64,000 nt of DNA from an uncultured Blautia sp. (GTDB taxonomy: Bacteria > Bacillota > Clostridia > Lachnospirales > Lachnospiraceae), in contig UQAX01000004.1 in the NCBI GenBank assembly GCA_900539145.1, positions 28,050 through 92,049 on the forward strand, given 5' to 3'. Below the pieces are notes generated by a model. The model was not told the DNA's origin. It worked only from the letters and a program-made list of their open reading frames with translations, and ran no database searches. Of the stretch, positions 9,501 to 17,450 are shown piece after piece (within the stretch, counting starts at the first letter, position 1; each line of letters opens with the position of its first letter). The position numbers were made by a program, and so were the translations under genes.

Positions 9501-11583
9501 TCAGTTGGGCGACAGCAACATTGTGAAAGATAGCGGAATTAGCAATCAAAGTGGAATAGTAGAAAAAGCTTTTGAAGAAAATATAGGAAATGGTTTTCCG
9601 TATGACAGCTTCCAGCTTCAGTTAGATGATACAGTAGATGAGAATACAGTTATTTCCTTAGAATGGTCTGGAAATAGTAACAATGAAAAGACATTTATGT
9701 ATGTATATAATACAGCCTTAGAACAGTGGGAAAAAATAGAGGCACAACAGACAATCATAGAAGAAGGAATGAAATTAACAGGAGATGTAACGTTAAAAGA
9801 CCATATTTTAGATGGCAAGGTGAATGTCATTGTACAGAATGGAGAAGGGTATACACCTACACAGTATGATGAAAATTCAGGAGCTTCAAATTATTCTATT
9901 AATGAAACACCGGACAATGTTGAAACCTTCAATGAGAATGATACACCAAGAAACGAGTATGATTTTACATTTGCAGTAGAAAGCGATACGCAATATTATA
10001 ACGAGGATTATGAAGACAATCAAGATCAGACGGTAGACGGAGCGTATCAGCATCAGTTGAATATTCATAATTGGCTATTAGGAAATCGGGAAAGAATGAA
10101 TATTCAGTACTTGTTCCATGATGGAGATATTATTGATGACGAACCAAATCAAAAGGAATGGGTTCAGGCTGACGAAGCGTATCAGAAATTAGATGATGCA
10201 GAGTTTCCTTATGGAATTCTTGCAGGCAATCATGATGTAGGACATCTCAATGGTGATTATGGAAATTATCAGCAATATTTTGGAAAAAGCCGTTATGAAA
10301 ATAATCCATGGTATGGGGAGAGCTATAAAGATAATCGGGGACATTACGATTTGATTACTGTTGGTGGAATTGATTTCATAATGATTTATATGGGCTGGGG
10401 AATTGGAGATGAGGAAATTCAATGGATGAATGATGTATTGGCACAATATCCGGAGAGAAAGGCAATTTTGAATTTCCATGAATATCTTTTAGCAAGTGGG
10501 GGATTAGGAGAAGAACCACAGCGTATTCATGATGAGGTTGTTGCAAAAAATGAAAATGTATGTATGGTTTTATCCGGTCATTATCATAATGCAAAAACAA
10601 CGGTAGATACTTTTGTTAATGAAGATGGAACACAGAGAAAGGTTTACAATTTATTATTTGACTATCAGGGCTTAATTGAGGGTGGTGCAGGATATATGAG
10701 ATTGATGCACTTTGACTTAGATAATGAAAAAATTATTATTCGTACATTTTCTCCTTCTCATGGCGGTACGGAATATGAAAACTATGGTGATTATGATGCG
10801 AAACCGTCAGAAAATCCCAATGTTGGAAATGAATTTTGCATCGAAGATGCAAATCTAAATGATGCAGAAACGTTTGAAATTCCTTTTGCAGAGCTTGGTA
10901 TTCAGCCGGAAATAAAAACTTTAGAAACAACCAGTTTAAATGTGAATGTTTATAATGATGATGTAATTGGCAGTGTAACAGATGTTAAAAGCGGAACCGA
11001 TGCTTCCTATGTTTGGGAAACAGCAGAAGAAGGAATGAATGGCTGGTATGCAGAAGTTACAGATGATAATGGTGGATTTTCCAGAACAAATGTGCATTAT
11101 ATAAATGTACAATATGATACAGAAAAACCGATTTTAACAGTTCCGACAGATACAAAATTAAAAGAGGGAGATTGTTTTGATGAGTGGGAAGGAGTAAGTG
11201 CGGTTGATAATGTAGACGGTGACATCACAAAGAATATTATTATAACGGGTAAAGTCAATACTAGTATAGCAGGTGAATATGAACTTATTTATGAGGTTAC
11301 AGATTTTGCAGGAAATAAGACATCCATTAACAGAAGTGTTGTAGTAGAACCGAAGAACGCAACGCATATAAACCCAGAAGATAACACGTCTGGCAACGGG
11401 AAACCGGATGGAGGAAACGATGATAATACTACAGCTGGTTTGAAACCACAGAGTACAGTACATAATAGCACAAATGTAAAAACAAAGGATGAAAATGAGG
11501 TTGGAATTTTGTTAGGAATAGCGTTTCTTGCATTTGTTACAGGAGGAAGTATTTTTGTGTATACATTAAAAAAACACAGATAA
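6577..11583 (+). CDS. Secreted, membrane-anchored lamin-tail-domain / calcineurin-like metallophosphoesterase
   Basis: A 1668-residue surface protein. Residues 1-28 form a signal peptide ending in VLA. Two lamin-tail-type beta domains follow (about 35-190, ILVTEVVPNT; and about 335-510, LTITEVLPDTSN). Ig-like stretches occupy the middle. A calcineurin-like phosphoesterase domain covers about 1128-1400, with metal-binding motifs SDTQYY, GDIIDD (near 1181), GNHD (1217-1220) and SGHYHN (His1335, His1337). A DUF5011-like Ig domain (about 1513-1592) precedes a Ser/Thr/Asn-rich linker and a final hydrophobic helix with a KKHR tail. No LPXTG-like motif is visible, so it is probably anchored by that helix. 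The start at 6577 has GGAGG five bases upstream; an earlier in-frame ATG at 6520 has no such site. Lamin-tail domains are often found on extracellular nucleases and phosphatases; the substrate is unknown. It appears to be monocistronic. Confidence 0.85.
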   Translation: MKKLDRKSITMSMLGLVAIVGVGQQVLAQDIEKTSQEVQAPILVTEVVPNTDNLNSLDAYEYFELTNITDQSVDMENYDLVYLNGEKTSVWTPDFESIPAKSSAIVWIRNEGNTEITKSDFCAYYTEKGYGEIEENSLIGELECDGLSNSGTRQLQILSKTGKILTTVEYNTDESENKKIDVDEAICFSYDNSNVTSKYDCEPTPLTVAPEDIKCGFTFPSKVDAANMIATEVSNLDENTDLNIEVTDTNLGIDQILSGKIIIDGENEYPLHYNEKGKLVGTVPFSDLEDKESFFYQATIFDGTNTAKTQERQVVIHKDAEKPEIDITKVPPLTITEVLPDTSNVEGADAYEFIEVSNNSNQEINLKDYGIYYVYPDTGVQTAWWETNKDKKIQPGEALVFWIKNGSNDYLTRDDFNANFGVELSENELIEVSSGGMANSGKRGIRICTNVGDEIDSIVYNDANADNTIADKSITYQNQYTNGIFQTVMTSDEAEPTPGTITDKEKATYQAQLTVPADSPKVVDHTGTAFDNSTESFPFSVEAFSNETTIKTVMLYLKNNNQSQFESYKLVRSGENQFEKVLSNVDLLNKKNFTYYFEVSDGYSTIQTEEKEIYNTDAEIMESLNLKDGDIVTDKQQIIANGNQLQIDGVDVSEKSQKSINGNGKIAFEATDTDVFFKNAVAVDGEVVGVFNEGTYSDVATYVYDIHAEKFDVENKTITVEFHAGNKANVLEHNIENNDDFTIRNIRLILPNGKTLFPISYQAKKGLGAVEHDNMDQAPMIDVSIPSQETDISMGDGTSKYEILYATFHLEDTDFDAIRYLWDTTQETDGEHVISNGKSQISVRVDNTAPEIISNIEEGKLYHSGTIEAEVKDTISNQVSMAVLLDGKSISVPYEFRALEMKQGEHIIQITGRDEVGNMAEKEIHFATPVESATIDENVLPENGTTVQTAPILSIKPTDETNDDMTVTFKKGERYQLGDSNIVKDSGISNQSGIVEKAFEENIGNGFPYDSFQLQLDDTVDENTVISLEWSGNSNNEKTFMYVYNTALEQWEKIEAQQTIIEEGMKLTGDVTLKDHILDGKVNVIVQNGEGYTPTQYDENSGASNYSINETPDNVETFNENDTPRNEYDFTFAVESDTQYYNEDYEDNQDQTVDGAYQHQLNIHNWLLGNRERMNIQYLFHDGDIIDDEPNQKEWVQADEAYQKLDDAEFPYGILAGNHDVGHLNGDYGNYQQYFGKSRYENNPWYGESYKDNRGHYDLITVGGIDFIMIYMGWGIGDEEIQWMNDVLAQYPERKAILNFHEYLLASGGLGEEPQRIHDEVVAKNENVCMVLSGHYHNAKTTVDTFVNEDGTQRKVYNLLFDYQGLIEGGAGYMRLMHFDLDNEKIIIRTFSPSHGGTEYENYGDYDAKPSENPNVGNEFCIEDANLNDAETFEIPFAELGIQPEIKTLETTSLNVNVYNDDVIGSVTDVKSGTDASYVWETAEEGMNGWYAEVTDDNGGFSRTNVHYINVQYDTEKPILTVPTDTKLKEGDCFDEWEGVSAVDNVDGDITKNIIITGKVNTSIAGEYELIYEVTDFAGNKTSINRSVVVEPKNATHINPEDNTSGNGKPDGGNDDNTTAGLKPQSTVHNSTNVKTKDENEVGILLGIAFLAFVTGGSIFVYTLKKHR

Positions 11584-11601
11584 CAGATAAGGGTAAGAAA
11601 T

Positions 11602-11656
11602 AAATCCCTCTTGAAATAGCATAAATTTGTTATTTCAAGGGGGGATTTTTGAATTT
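11602..11656 (+). terminator. Rho-independent terminator after the metallophosphoesterase gene
   Basis: The arm at 11602-11618 (AAATCCCTCTTGAAATA) pairs with 11631-11648 (TATTTCAAGGGGGGATTT) with one wobble and one bulge, then T-rich sequence. Confidence 0.85.
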
Positions 11657-11713
11657 TTTTACAAAAAATTAAGAAAAAAGTCAGAGTTTCATTAAAAAAA
11701 AATACGATTTAGT

Positions 11714-11722
11714 TGCTATAAT
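11714..11722 (+). promoter_or_regulatory. Extended -10 promoter candidate for the GT2-yfhO operon
   Basis: TGC-TATAAT, an extended -10 element about 94 bases before the GT2 start. No good -35 hexamer lies 17 bases upstream, consistent with an extended -10 promoter. Confidence 0.5.
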
Positions 11723-11815
11723 AAACCAAGTCAAGAATGAAATTTTATATGATGAAAGGATAGTTATCACAAGCAAGAATAAAATTCCTTATACAAAAGA
11801 AAATGAGGTGTCAAT

Positions 11816-12781
11816 ATGGACAAGATATCAATAGTAATTCCTTGTTTTAATGAAGAGGAAGCAATTCCGGTATATTACATGGAAATGAAAAAAATTATGA
11901 AAGAAATGTCCTATGTAGGTTTTGAACTGTTTTTTGTGGATGATGGTTCTTCCGACAGAACATTACAGGAATTAAGAGCGTTATCCGATAAAGACGAGAG
12001 ATGTAATTATCTTTCTTTTTCCAGAAATTTTGGGAAAGAGGCTGCCATTTATGCAGGACTTTCTCATATTACAGGAAATTATGGAGTTGTTATGGATGTG
12101 GATTTACAGGATCCTCCTGCACTTTTGGCAAAGATGTATGAGCTTTTGCAAAGTGAGGATTGGGATTGTGTTGCCACGAAAAGAGGCGATAGAAAAGGAG
12201 AGCCGAAACTCCGTTCTTTCTTATCTGACAGTTTTTATAAAGTCATTAATAAAATGTCAAAGACAGAAATTGTCAATGGGGCAAGGGATTTCCGAATGAT
12301 GAAAAGAACCATGGTAGATGCAGTGCTTTCCATGAGCGAGTACAATCGTTTTTCAAAAGGAATTTTTCAATGGGTGGGATTTCGCACTACATGGCTGGAA
12401 TTTCCAAATACCAGTCGTTGTGCGGGAACAACAAAGTGGTCTTTACGAAAGTTGGTGTCTTACTCATTGGAAGGGATTACAGGTTTTTCAGTAGCTCCCT
12501 TGTCATTGGCATCTGTGGCGGGAATTACTTTTTGTGGAATTTCTTTTCTGCTGATTATTTTTATTGTTATTCGTACATTAGCATTTGGAGATCCTGTTCC
12601 GGGATGGCCTTCTTTAGTTTGTATCTTGTTTTTTGTAAGTGGAATTCAATTATTTTGCACAGGAATTGTAGGGCAATATTTGTCAAAGACCTATTTGGAA
12701 ACAAAACACAGACCTCTTTATATTTTAAAGGAGTCCCATGAGCAGAAGGAAGATGCAGATGAAGAAAACAGAAAAGATTAA
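11816..12781 (+). CDS. GT2 family glycosyltransferase, CsbB/GtrB/DPM1-like
   Basis: A 321-residue membrane-bound family 2 glycosyltransferase. The catalytic domain has IVIPCFNEEE at the N-terminus, the nucleotide-binding DDGSSD (Asp42-Asp43) and DLQDPP (96-101), then two hydrophobic helices near 230-300. This layout matches enzymes that load a sugar onto undecaprenyl phosphate on the cytoplasmic face (CsbB, GtrB, dolichol-phosphate mannose synthase type). The next gene, a YfhO-type membrane protein, starts inside this one (44-base overlap), implying translational coupling. In Bacillus a CsbB plus YfhO pair glycosylates lipoteichoic acid, which is the favoured role here by analogy; the sugar cannot be inferred. 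The ATG at 11816 follows AATGAGGTGTCAAT, a moderate ribosome binding site. Confidence 0.9.
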   Translation: MDKISIVIPCFNEEEAIPVYYMEMKKIMKEMSYVGFELFFVDDGSSDRTLQELRALSDKDERCNYLSFSRNFGKEAAIYAGLSHITGNYGVVMDVDLQDPPALLAKMYELLQSEDWDCVATKRGDRKGEPKLRSFLSDSFYKVINKMSKTEIVNGARDFRMMKRTMVDAVLSMSEYNRFSKGIFQWVGFRTTWLEFPNTSRCAGTTKWSLRKLVSYSLEGITGFSVAPLSLASVAGITFCGISFLLIIFIVIRTLAFGDPVPGWPSLVCILFFVSGIQLFCTGIVGQYLSKTYLETKHRPLYILKESHEQKEDADEENRKD

Positions 12782-15245
12782 AATACCTTTGCTGCTGTTT
12801 GTTATATGTCTGGCAGTATGCTGGATTTTTGTATTACAGTATGGAATTTTTGGCTCGAATTTAGACTGGATAAATCAGCACAGTGTACTGCCGGACTATT
12901 TTAGACAGAGATTTTATGATACAGGACAGCTTTTTCCCGATATTGCGTGGAACTTAGGTGCGGGACAGAATATCTATAATTTTTCTTATTATGGTCTGTT
13001 TAATCCTATTATTTGGATTTCTTATCTCCTTCCCTTTGTTCCCATGAGTCTATATATTCAGATTACCTCCATTTTATCCTATGGTGCGTCTGTGGTGATT
13101 TTTTACTGCTGGTTAAAGAAGAAATGTGATGACAGAATTACTCTGGCATGTACGTTTCTGTTTCTGTTGGCAGCGCCTTTGGTGTATCATTCCTATAATC
13201 AACTGATGTTTGTCAATTATATGCCTTTTCTGTGTGCTGCCTTTTTAGGTGTGGATAAATATGTAGAGGAAAAGAAGAAAGCATTGCTGTTATGCGGCGT
13301 GTGTGGAATGATACTTACCAGTTTTTTCTTTAGCATAGGCGGACTTCTGGCGTTGGGGATTTATGGAGCTTCCAAATTTACAGAGAAAGGAATAAAAGAA
13401 TTTTTTAAAAACAGTGTCTCATTAGCCGGTGTGCTTCTTCACGGCGTGCTTTTGTGTGGAATTTTGCTTATTCCTACGGCATTTGTACTTTTTGGTCGAG
13501 GCGGAAGCGGTTCACAGGCAGGAATGGCAGTATCGCTTTTTACTGTTCAGCCTATGCGATTTCTGTACACACCTCATGGTGTGGGGCTGTCTGCATTGGC
13601 GTTGATTGCCTTATTTGACGACATGATATGCAGGAGAAAATGGCAGGAAAAATTTCTTTCAGTCAGCCTTTTTTTGATTTTTACTGTTCCTCTTGCGGGA
13701 TATGTATTAAACGGCGGACTTTATGATAAGGGAAAGGTTTTTATTCCGTTTCTTCCGCTTATGTGTATGGAAGTTGCCAAATACATAGACCGCATTAAGA
13801 AAAGGGAAAGCACTTTTCGGGATATTCTTCCGTATCTGATAACGGCAATTTTCTTGATTGCAGGAAAAACATTCTGGGCGTTGTTAGACTGCGGAGTAAT
13901 GCTGCTCTGCTTTTTTATCAGAAAGAGATTTTCAGCGTTTCCTTTGGCTGTATGGGTTTCCTGTGTGATTTTGTTTTGCTCTGGTTGGACAATCAACAAG
14001 GGGAGCGACCATATTATTCCAAAAGAAGATTATGAAAAGATTTTAGATAGAGATACTAAGGCAGAAGTAGAAGAAATTTTAGGCAAAGATGCAGGCTGGT
14101 ATCGCATGGAGGAACAGCAGGGAGGGAAAAAAGAATTACAGGACATAAACAGAATAGAGGATAGCAGACAACTGATTACCTCTGTATATTCATCTGCTTA
14201 CAATGAGGAATATGATAAATTTCGCAGGGAAACCTTTGATATAAACCAGCATTTTCGAAATAATATGATGCAGGCAGTGTCAGACAATCCATTGTTTTTA
14301 CAGCTTATGGGTGTGAAATATGTAATTGGAAAGCACCCTTTGGCAGGGTATGAGCTTTTAGAAGAAGGAAAAAACGGAAATCTTTATGTCAATTCTCATG
14401 TAGCGCCCATAGGGTATGTAACCAATGAGGTGGTGGCGGAAAAGAATTATCAGACCTTGGATTTTCCTGCAAATCAGACAGCCTTCTTGTGGAAGGCTGT
14501 GGCAGAGAGCGCCCAGAGTGAGGAGGATTTTCCTACTATGAATACGTATCCTTTGGAAATACCGGAAATCAACGAAGGAGAAAACCAGATTAAGAGGACT
14601 TCTTTTGGCTGGAGCTTTTCTCTTTCAACAGAGAAAAAAGTCAGTATACCCATAAAAGATATACCGATGACAGAAGATTTGTTGTCTGTGAAATTTCAGG
14701 TGAAGAATAAAAAAGACAAGGATATGTATATACGGCTTTGCGGGCAGACCAATCGTCTTACTGCAAAATCTCATGAATATGCCAATCACAATGAGTCCTT
14801 TGCCTATACGGTTACTCTTAATCAGGAAAACCAGACAGCAGATTTTATTTTTGGACCGGGAGAATATGAGATTTCTAATTTAGAAGCATTTACTGGAAAT
14901 TTAAGTGAATTAAGCAATGAAAAATTGTATGAAACACCTTTAAAATTAGAAAAAACAGAAGGCGATACGCTGATTTGCAGTGTGAATAATAAAGAAGCAG
15001 GATATCTGATTACTAGTATTCCTTATGATGAAGGGTTTGAAATACACATAAACGGAGAAAAAACTTCTGTGGAAAAGGTAAATACAGCATTTGTAGGCGC
15101 AAAAGTGCCGAAGGGAAAATGCACCATTGAAATTTCTTATAAGGCAGAGGGAAAGACATTGGGATTTCTCTGCACAGGTGCGGGGATATTGCTTCTTTTT
15201 GGGTACAAAATTCGTTGTAATAAAAAGGGGAGAATGGTACAATAA
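12738..15245 (+). CDS. YfhO family polytopic membrane protein (candidate polymer glycosyltransferase)
   Basis: An 835-residue protein. The N-terminal half (about 15-420) is highly hydrophobic with roughly a dozen membrane segments. The second half (about 440-800) is mostly extracytoplasmic and beta-rich, and a last helix (GFLCTGAGILLLFGY) is followed by a basic tail. Length and layout match the YfhO (GT-C-like) family. Known partners use lipid-linked sugar made by a CsbB-type GT2 to decorate lipoteichoic acid outside the cell; the upstream overlapping GT2 fits this. The ATG at 12738 has AAAGGAG at 12727-12733, better than the internal ATG at 12759. It could instead act on another surface glycan. 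Confidence 0.8.
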   Translation: MSRRKMQMKKTEKIKIPLLLFVICLAVCWIFVLQYGIFGSNLDWINQHSVLPDYFRQRFYDTGQLFPDIAWNLGAGQNIYNFSYYGLFNPIIWISYLLPFVPMSLYIQITSILSYGASVVIFYCWLKKKCDDRITLACTFLFLLAAPLVYHSYNQLMFVNYMPFLCAAFLGVDKYVEEKKKALLLCGVCGMILTSFFFSIGGLLALGIYGASKFTEKGIKEFFKNSVSLAGVLLHGVLLCGILLIPTAFVLFGRGGSGSQAGMAVSLFTVQPMRFLYTPHGVGLSALALIALFDDMICRRKWQEKFLSVSLFLIFTVPLAGYVLNGGLYDKGKVFIPFLPLMCMEVAKYIDRIKKRESTFRDILPYLITAIFLIAGKTFWALLDCGVMLLCFFIRKRFSAFPLAVWVSCVILFCSGWTINKGSDHIIPKEDYEKILDRDTKAEVEEILGKDAGWYRMEEQQGGKKELQDINRIEDSRQLITSVYSSAYNEEYDKFRRETFDINQHFRNNMMQAVSDNPLFLQLMGVKYVIGKHPLAGYELLEEGKNGNLYVNSHVAPIGYVTNEVVAEKNYQTLDFPANQTAFLWKAVAESAQSEEDFPTMNTYPLEIPEINEGENQIKRTSFGWSFSLSTEKKVSIPIKDIPMTEDLLSVKFQVKNKKDKDMYIRLCGQTNRLTAKSHEYANHNESFAYTVTLNQENQTADFIFGPGEYEISNLEAFTGNLSELSNEKLYETPLKLEKTEGDTLICSVNNKEAGYLITSIPYDEGFEIHINGEKTSVEKVNTAFVGAKVPKGKCTIEISYKAEGKTLGFLCTGAGILLLFGYKIRCNKKGRMVQ

Positions 15246-15289
15246 AAAAGAAATTGGCAAAATGAAAGAGAGGAATAAAGGGGAGTTAG

Positions 15290-15718
15290 ATGAAGAACTT
15301 AAAAGGATTATGGTGGTTTTTGGGAATAATTTGTTTTTTAAATATTCTTTTTTTCTCTTTAGGAGACTATGTTGTGTTGTATCTTTACATGATATTTTTA
15401 CTCGCTCCTATACTTATATTTTTGCTGGCGTGGGGAAGTTATGGAGTTGGTAAAGAAATACAGCGAAATTTTAAATGGGGAATAGTCAGGAAGATTGTAT
15501 TTTCTTTTTTCATCGCTCTTTTTGTTTCTGTTGTTTATTGGTTTGTAAACGACATACATAACAGTATACAATATAAAAGTATTTCATTGTTTCATACAAG
15601 GGAGTATTTAACAAAACCATTTACGGAGGGATTTTCTCTAAGTGGGAATGAAATAAGTTACGGAGAATTTTCCATAGTATTTGTATGTACAATGATTGGG
15701 TTATATAGAAAGCAGTAA
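15290..15718 (+). CDS. Small hydrophobic membrane protein, unknown function
   Basis: A 142-residue protein I do not recognise. Membrane segments are predicted by eye near residues 7-25 (FLGIICFLNILFFSLG), 28-50, 69-87 (FSFFIALFVSVVYWFV), and a short hydrophobic stretch at the C-terminus. AAAGGGGAG precedes the ATG. It lies 44 bases after the YfhO-type gene and 14 bases before a dus gene, so it is probably in the same transcript. A GtcA-like flippase would be logical in a GT2/YfhO locus and has a similar size, but no GtcA signature is visible, so this is only a thought. A longer overlapping frame starting at 15127 lacks membrane-protein character and is rejected. Confidence 0.6.
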   Translation: MKNLKGLWWFLGIICFLNILFFSLGDYVVLYLYMIFLLAPILIFLLAWGSYGVGKEIQRNFKWGIVRKIVFSFFIALFVSVVYWFVNDIHNSIQYKSISLFHTREYLTKPFTEGFSLSGNEISYGEFSIVFVCTMIGLYRKQ

Positions 15719-15732
15719 AACAGGAGATAATT

Positions 15733-16677
15733 ATGAAATACTATTTTGCCCCTATGGAGGGAATTACAGGATATATTTACCGACAGGTTCATCATCAGTT
15801 TTTTCAAGGAATAGATAAATATTTTACTCCATTTATAACACCGGGAAGTAAAAAGCTGATGACACCCAAGGAGCTGCGTGATATTTTACCGGAAAATAAT
15901 GAAGGATATGCTCTTGTGCCGCAGATTTTGACAAATCAGGCACAGGATTTTATTCGACTGGCAAAAGAATTACGAGAATACGGTTATGAAGAAGTGAATT
16001 TGAATTTAGGCTGCCCTTCCGGAACGGTAACAGCGAAAAAGAAAGGTTCCGGATTTTTAGAATTTCCTGCCCAGCTTGAGAAATTTCTGGATGAAGTATT
16101 TGAAAATCTGGATATGAAGATTTCTGTTAAAACAAGGCTTGGAAAGGATGAGCCGGAGGAATTTACAGAACTGCTTCGGATTTATAATCGATTTCCTTTG
16201 GAAGAACTGATTGTGCATCCCAGAATTCAAAGCGATTATTATAAGAATGAGCCCAGAATGGAGCAGTTTCAAGAGGCGGTGAGATGCAGTCAAAATTCTC
16301 TGTGCTATAACGGAGATTTATTCACAAAGGCAAGATGTGAAAAGTTTTTTGAAGAATATCCTTCCATAGAGAAAGTGATGTTAGGACGGGGACTTTTGGT
16401 AAATCCGGCGTTGGTACAGCAGGTACAGAAGGGAACAGTGTTGGAAAAGGCAACGCTAAAAGCTTTTCATGACAAGCTGTGTGAGGAATACACAGAAGTT
16501 ATGTCAGGGGATAAAAATGTTTTGTTTAAGATGAAGGAATTGTGGTTCTATATGGGAAACCTGTTTGCAGATAATCAGAAATACTTGAAGAAAATAAAGA
16601 AATCTCAGAACTTGAAGGAATATCAGGCAATCGTAGAAGAAATGTTTCAGGTATGCCCGTTGGAAATAAAGGAATAA
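15733..16677 (+). CDS. tRNA-dihydrouridine synthase, DusC-like
   Basis: A 314-residue FMN-dependent TIM-barrel enzyme that reduces uridine to dihydrouridine in tRNA. The start YYFAPMEGITGYIYRQ matches the FMN-binding first strand; VNLNLGCPSGTVTAKKKGSG holds the catalytic cysteine (Cys94). KTRLG and VHPRIQSDYY are the later substrate and flavin motifs, and VMLGRGLLVNPAL the phosphate-binding one. The pattern resembles the DusC-like subgroup in Clostridia more than DusB. CAGGAGATAATT precedes the ATG. It is followed three bases later by a YdcF-like gene, so the two are co-translated neighbours without an evident functional link. Confidence 0.92.
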   Translation: MKYYFAPMEGITGYIYRQVHHQFFQGIDKYFTPFITPGSKKLMTPKELRDILPENNEGYALVPQILTNQAQDFIRLAKELREYGYEEVNLNLGCPSGTVTAKKKGSGFLEFPAQLEKFLDEVFENLDMKISVKTRLGKDEPEEFTELLRIYNRFPLEELIVHPRIQSDYYKNEPRMEQFQEAVRCSQNSLCYNGDLFTKARCEKFFEEYPSIEKVMLGRGLLVNPALVQQVQKGTVLEKATLKAFHDKLCEEYTEVMSGDKNVLFKMKELWFYMGNLFADNQKYLKKIKKSQNLKEYQAIVEEMFQVCPLEIKE

Positions 16678-16680
16678 TTT

Positions 16681-17280
16681 ATGAACGATAAATTTTTAAA
16701 TCAGATTACAGAGTTTATTTTTGTAGAAGATAAGCCTGAAAAGTCAGATGTGATTTTCATACCGGGAAGTGGGTTTCCACAGCTGGCAGAGGAGGCCGCA
16801 AAGCTGTATCATCAAGGAATGGCGCCCTATATTTTGCCTTCAGGAAGATACAGCATTTTAAACGGGAAATTCGCAGGAGTACAGGAAAAGAAAGAGCTTT
16901 ATGACGGAGAATATGAGACAGAATGGGAATTTTTAAAAGAAGTTTTGAAGAAAAATCAAGTTTCGGAAGAACATATTTTAAGAGAAGATAAGGCAACGTA
17001 TACTTATGAAAACGCCATTTATTCCAGAAAAGTAACGGATTGTCTTGGAATGAAAATAAAAAAGGCAATTTTGTGCTGCAAACCGTATCATGCCAGACGA
17101 AGCCTTTTGTATTATCAGCTTTTATATCCGGAAACACAGTTTTTCGTGTGTCCGATACAGGACAGTGATGTAAAGAGAGAGAACTGGTATCTGACAGAAA
17201 AAGGAATTCGGCTGGTGTTTGGGGAAGTGCAGAGGATTGGAGAGCAGTTTGTGGATATTACAAGGGAAATGGAGAAATGA
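16681..17280 (+). CDS. YdcF/ElyC family protein (DUF218)
   Basis: A 199-residue protein with the DUF218 fold signature: an early strand plus SDVIFIPGSGFPQLAEEAA, RYSILNG, then DKATYTYENAIYSRKV (the conserved Asn/Glu motif) and KAILCCKPYHARRSLLYYQ. No signal peptide or membrane segment is visible, so it is probably cytoplasmic, unlike ElyC/SanA. Related proteins bind S-adenosylmethionine or act in envelope biogenesis, but no reaction can be assigned. It starts four bases after dus with only a weak ribosome binding site inside the dus end (AAGGAATAA), implying coupling. Confidence 0.8.
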   Translation: MNDKFLNQITEFIFVEDKPEKSDVIFIPGSGFPQLAEEAAKLYHQGMAPYILPSGRYSILNGKFAGVQEKKELYDGEYETEWEFLKEVLKKNQVSEEHILREDKATYTYENAIYSRKVTDCLGMKIKKAILCCKPYHARRSLLYYQLLYPETQFFVCPIQDSDVKRENWYLTEKGIRLVFGEVQRIGEQFVDITREMEK

Positions 17281-17296
17281 TTGAGATAAAAATAGC

Positions 17297-17406
17297 AGGA
17301 GGTTTCAGGTGAGAAAACGAATTAATAACTCGGTGCAGTTTTAAAAACTGGCAGCGGATTGTATCGAGGCAAATGAAAATGAAAGGCGCTGACAGGAACT
17401 GCACCG
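17297..17406 (+). promoter_or_regulatory. Possible 11-codon leader peptide with overlapping 10-bp inverted repeat upstream of a methyltransferase
   Basis: AGGAGG (17297-17302) stands six bases before a GTG at 17309 that opens an 11-codon frame ending at TAA 17342-17344 (peptide MRKRINNSVQF). The final codons contain CGGTGCAGTT (17331-17340), exactly complementary to AACTGCACCG (17397-17406) across a 56-base spacer. The perfect ribosome binding site and stem suggest a leader/attenuator arrangement, but a remnant of a decayed gene is equally possible. Confidence 0.35.
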
Positions 17407-17450
17407 AATGTTTATTTTCTTTAAAATGAAATAGAGAGGAAGCAGTTTAG

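Noticed and set aside
15127..15453. Alternative 108-codon frame across the YfhO-small membrane protein junction
   Set aside because: The frame at 15290 has the ribosome binding site and clear membrane helices; this one overlaps the end of the YfhO-type gene out of frame.
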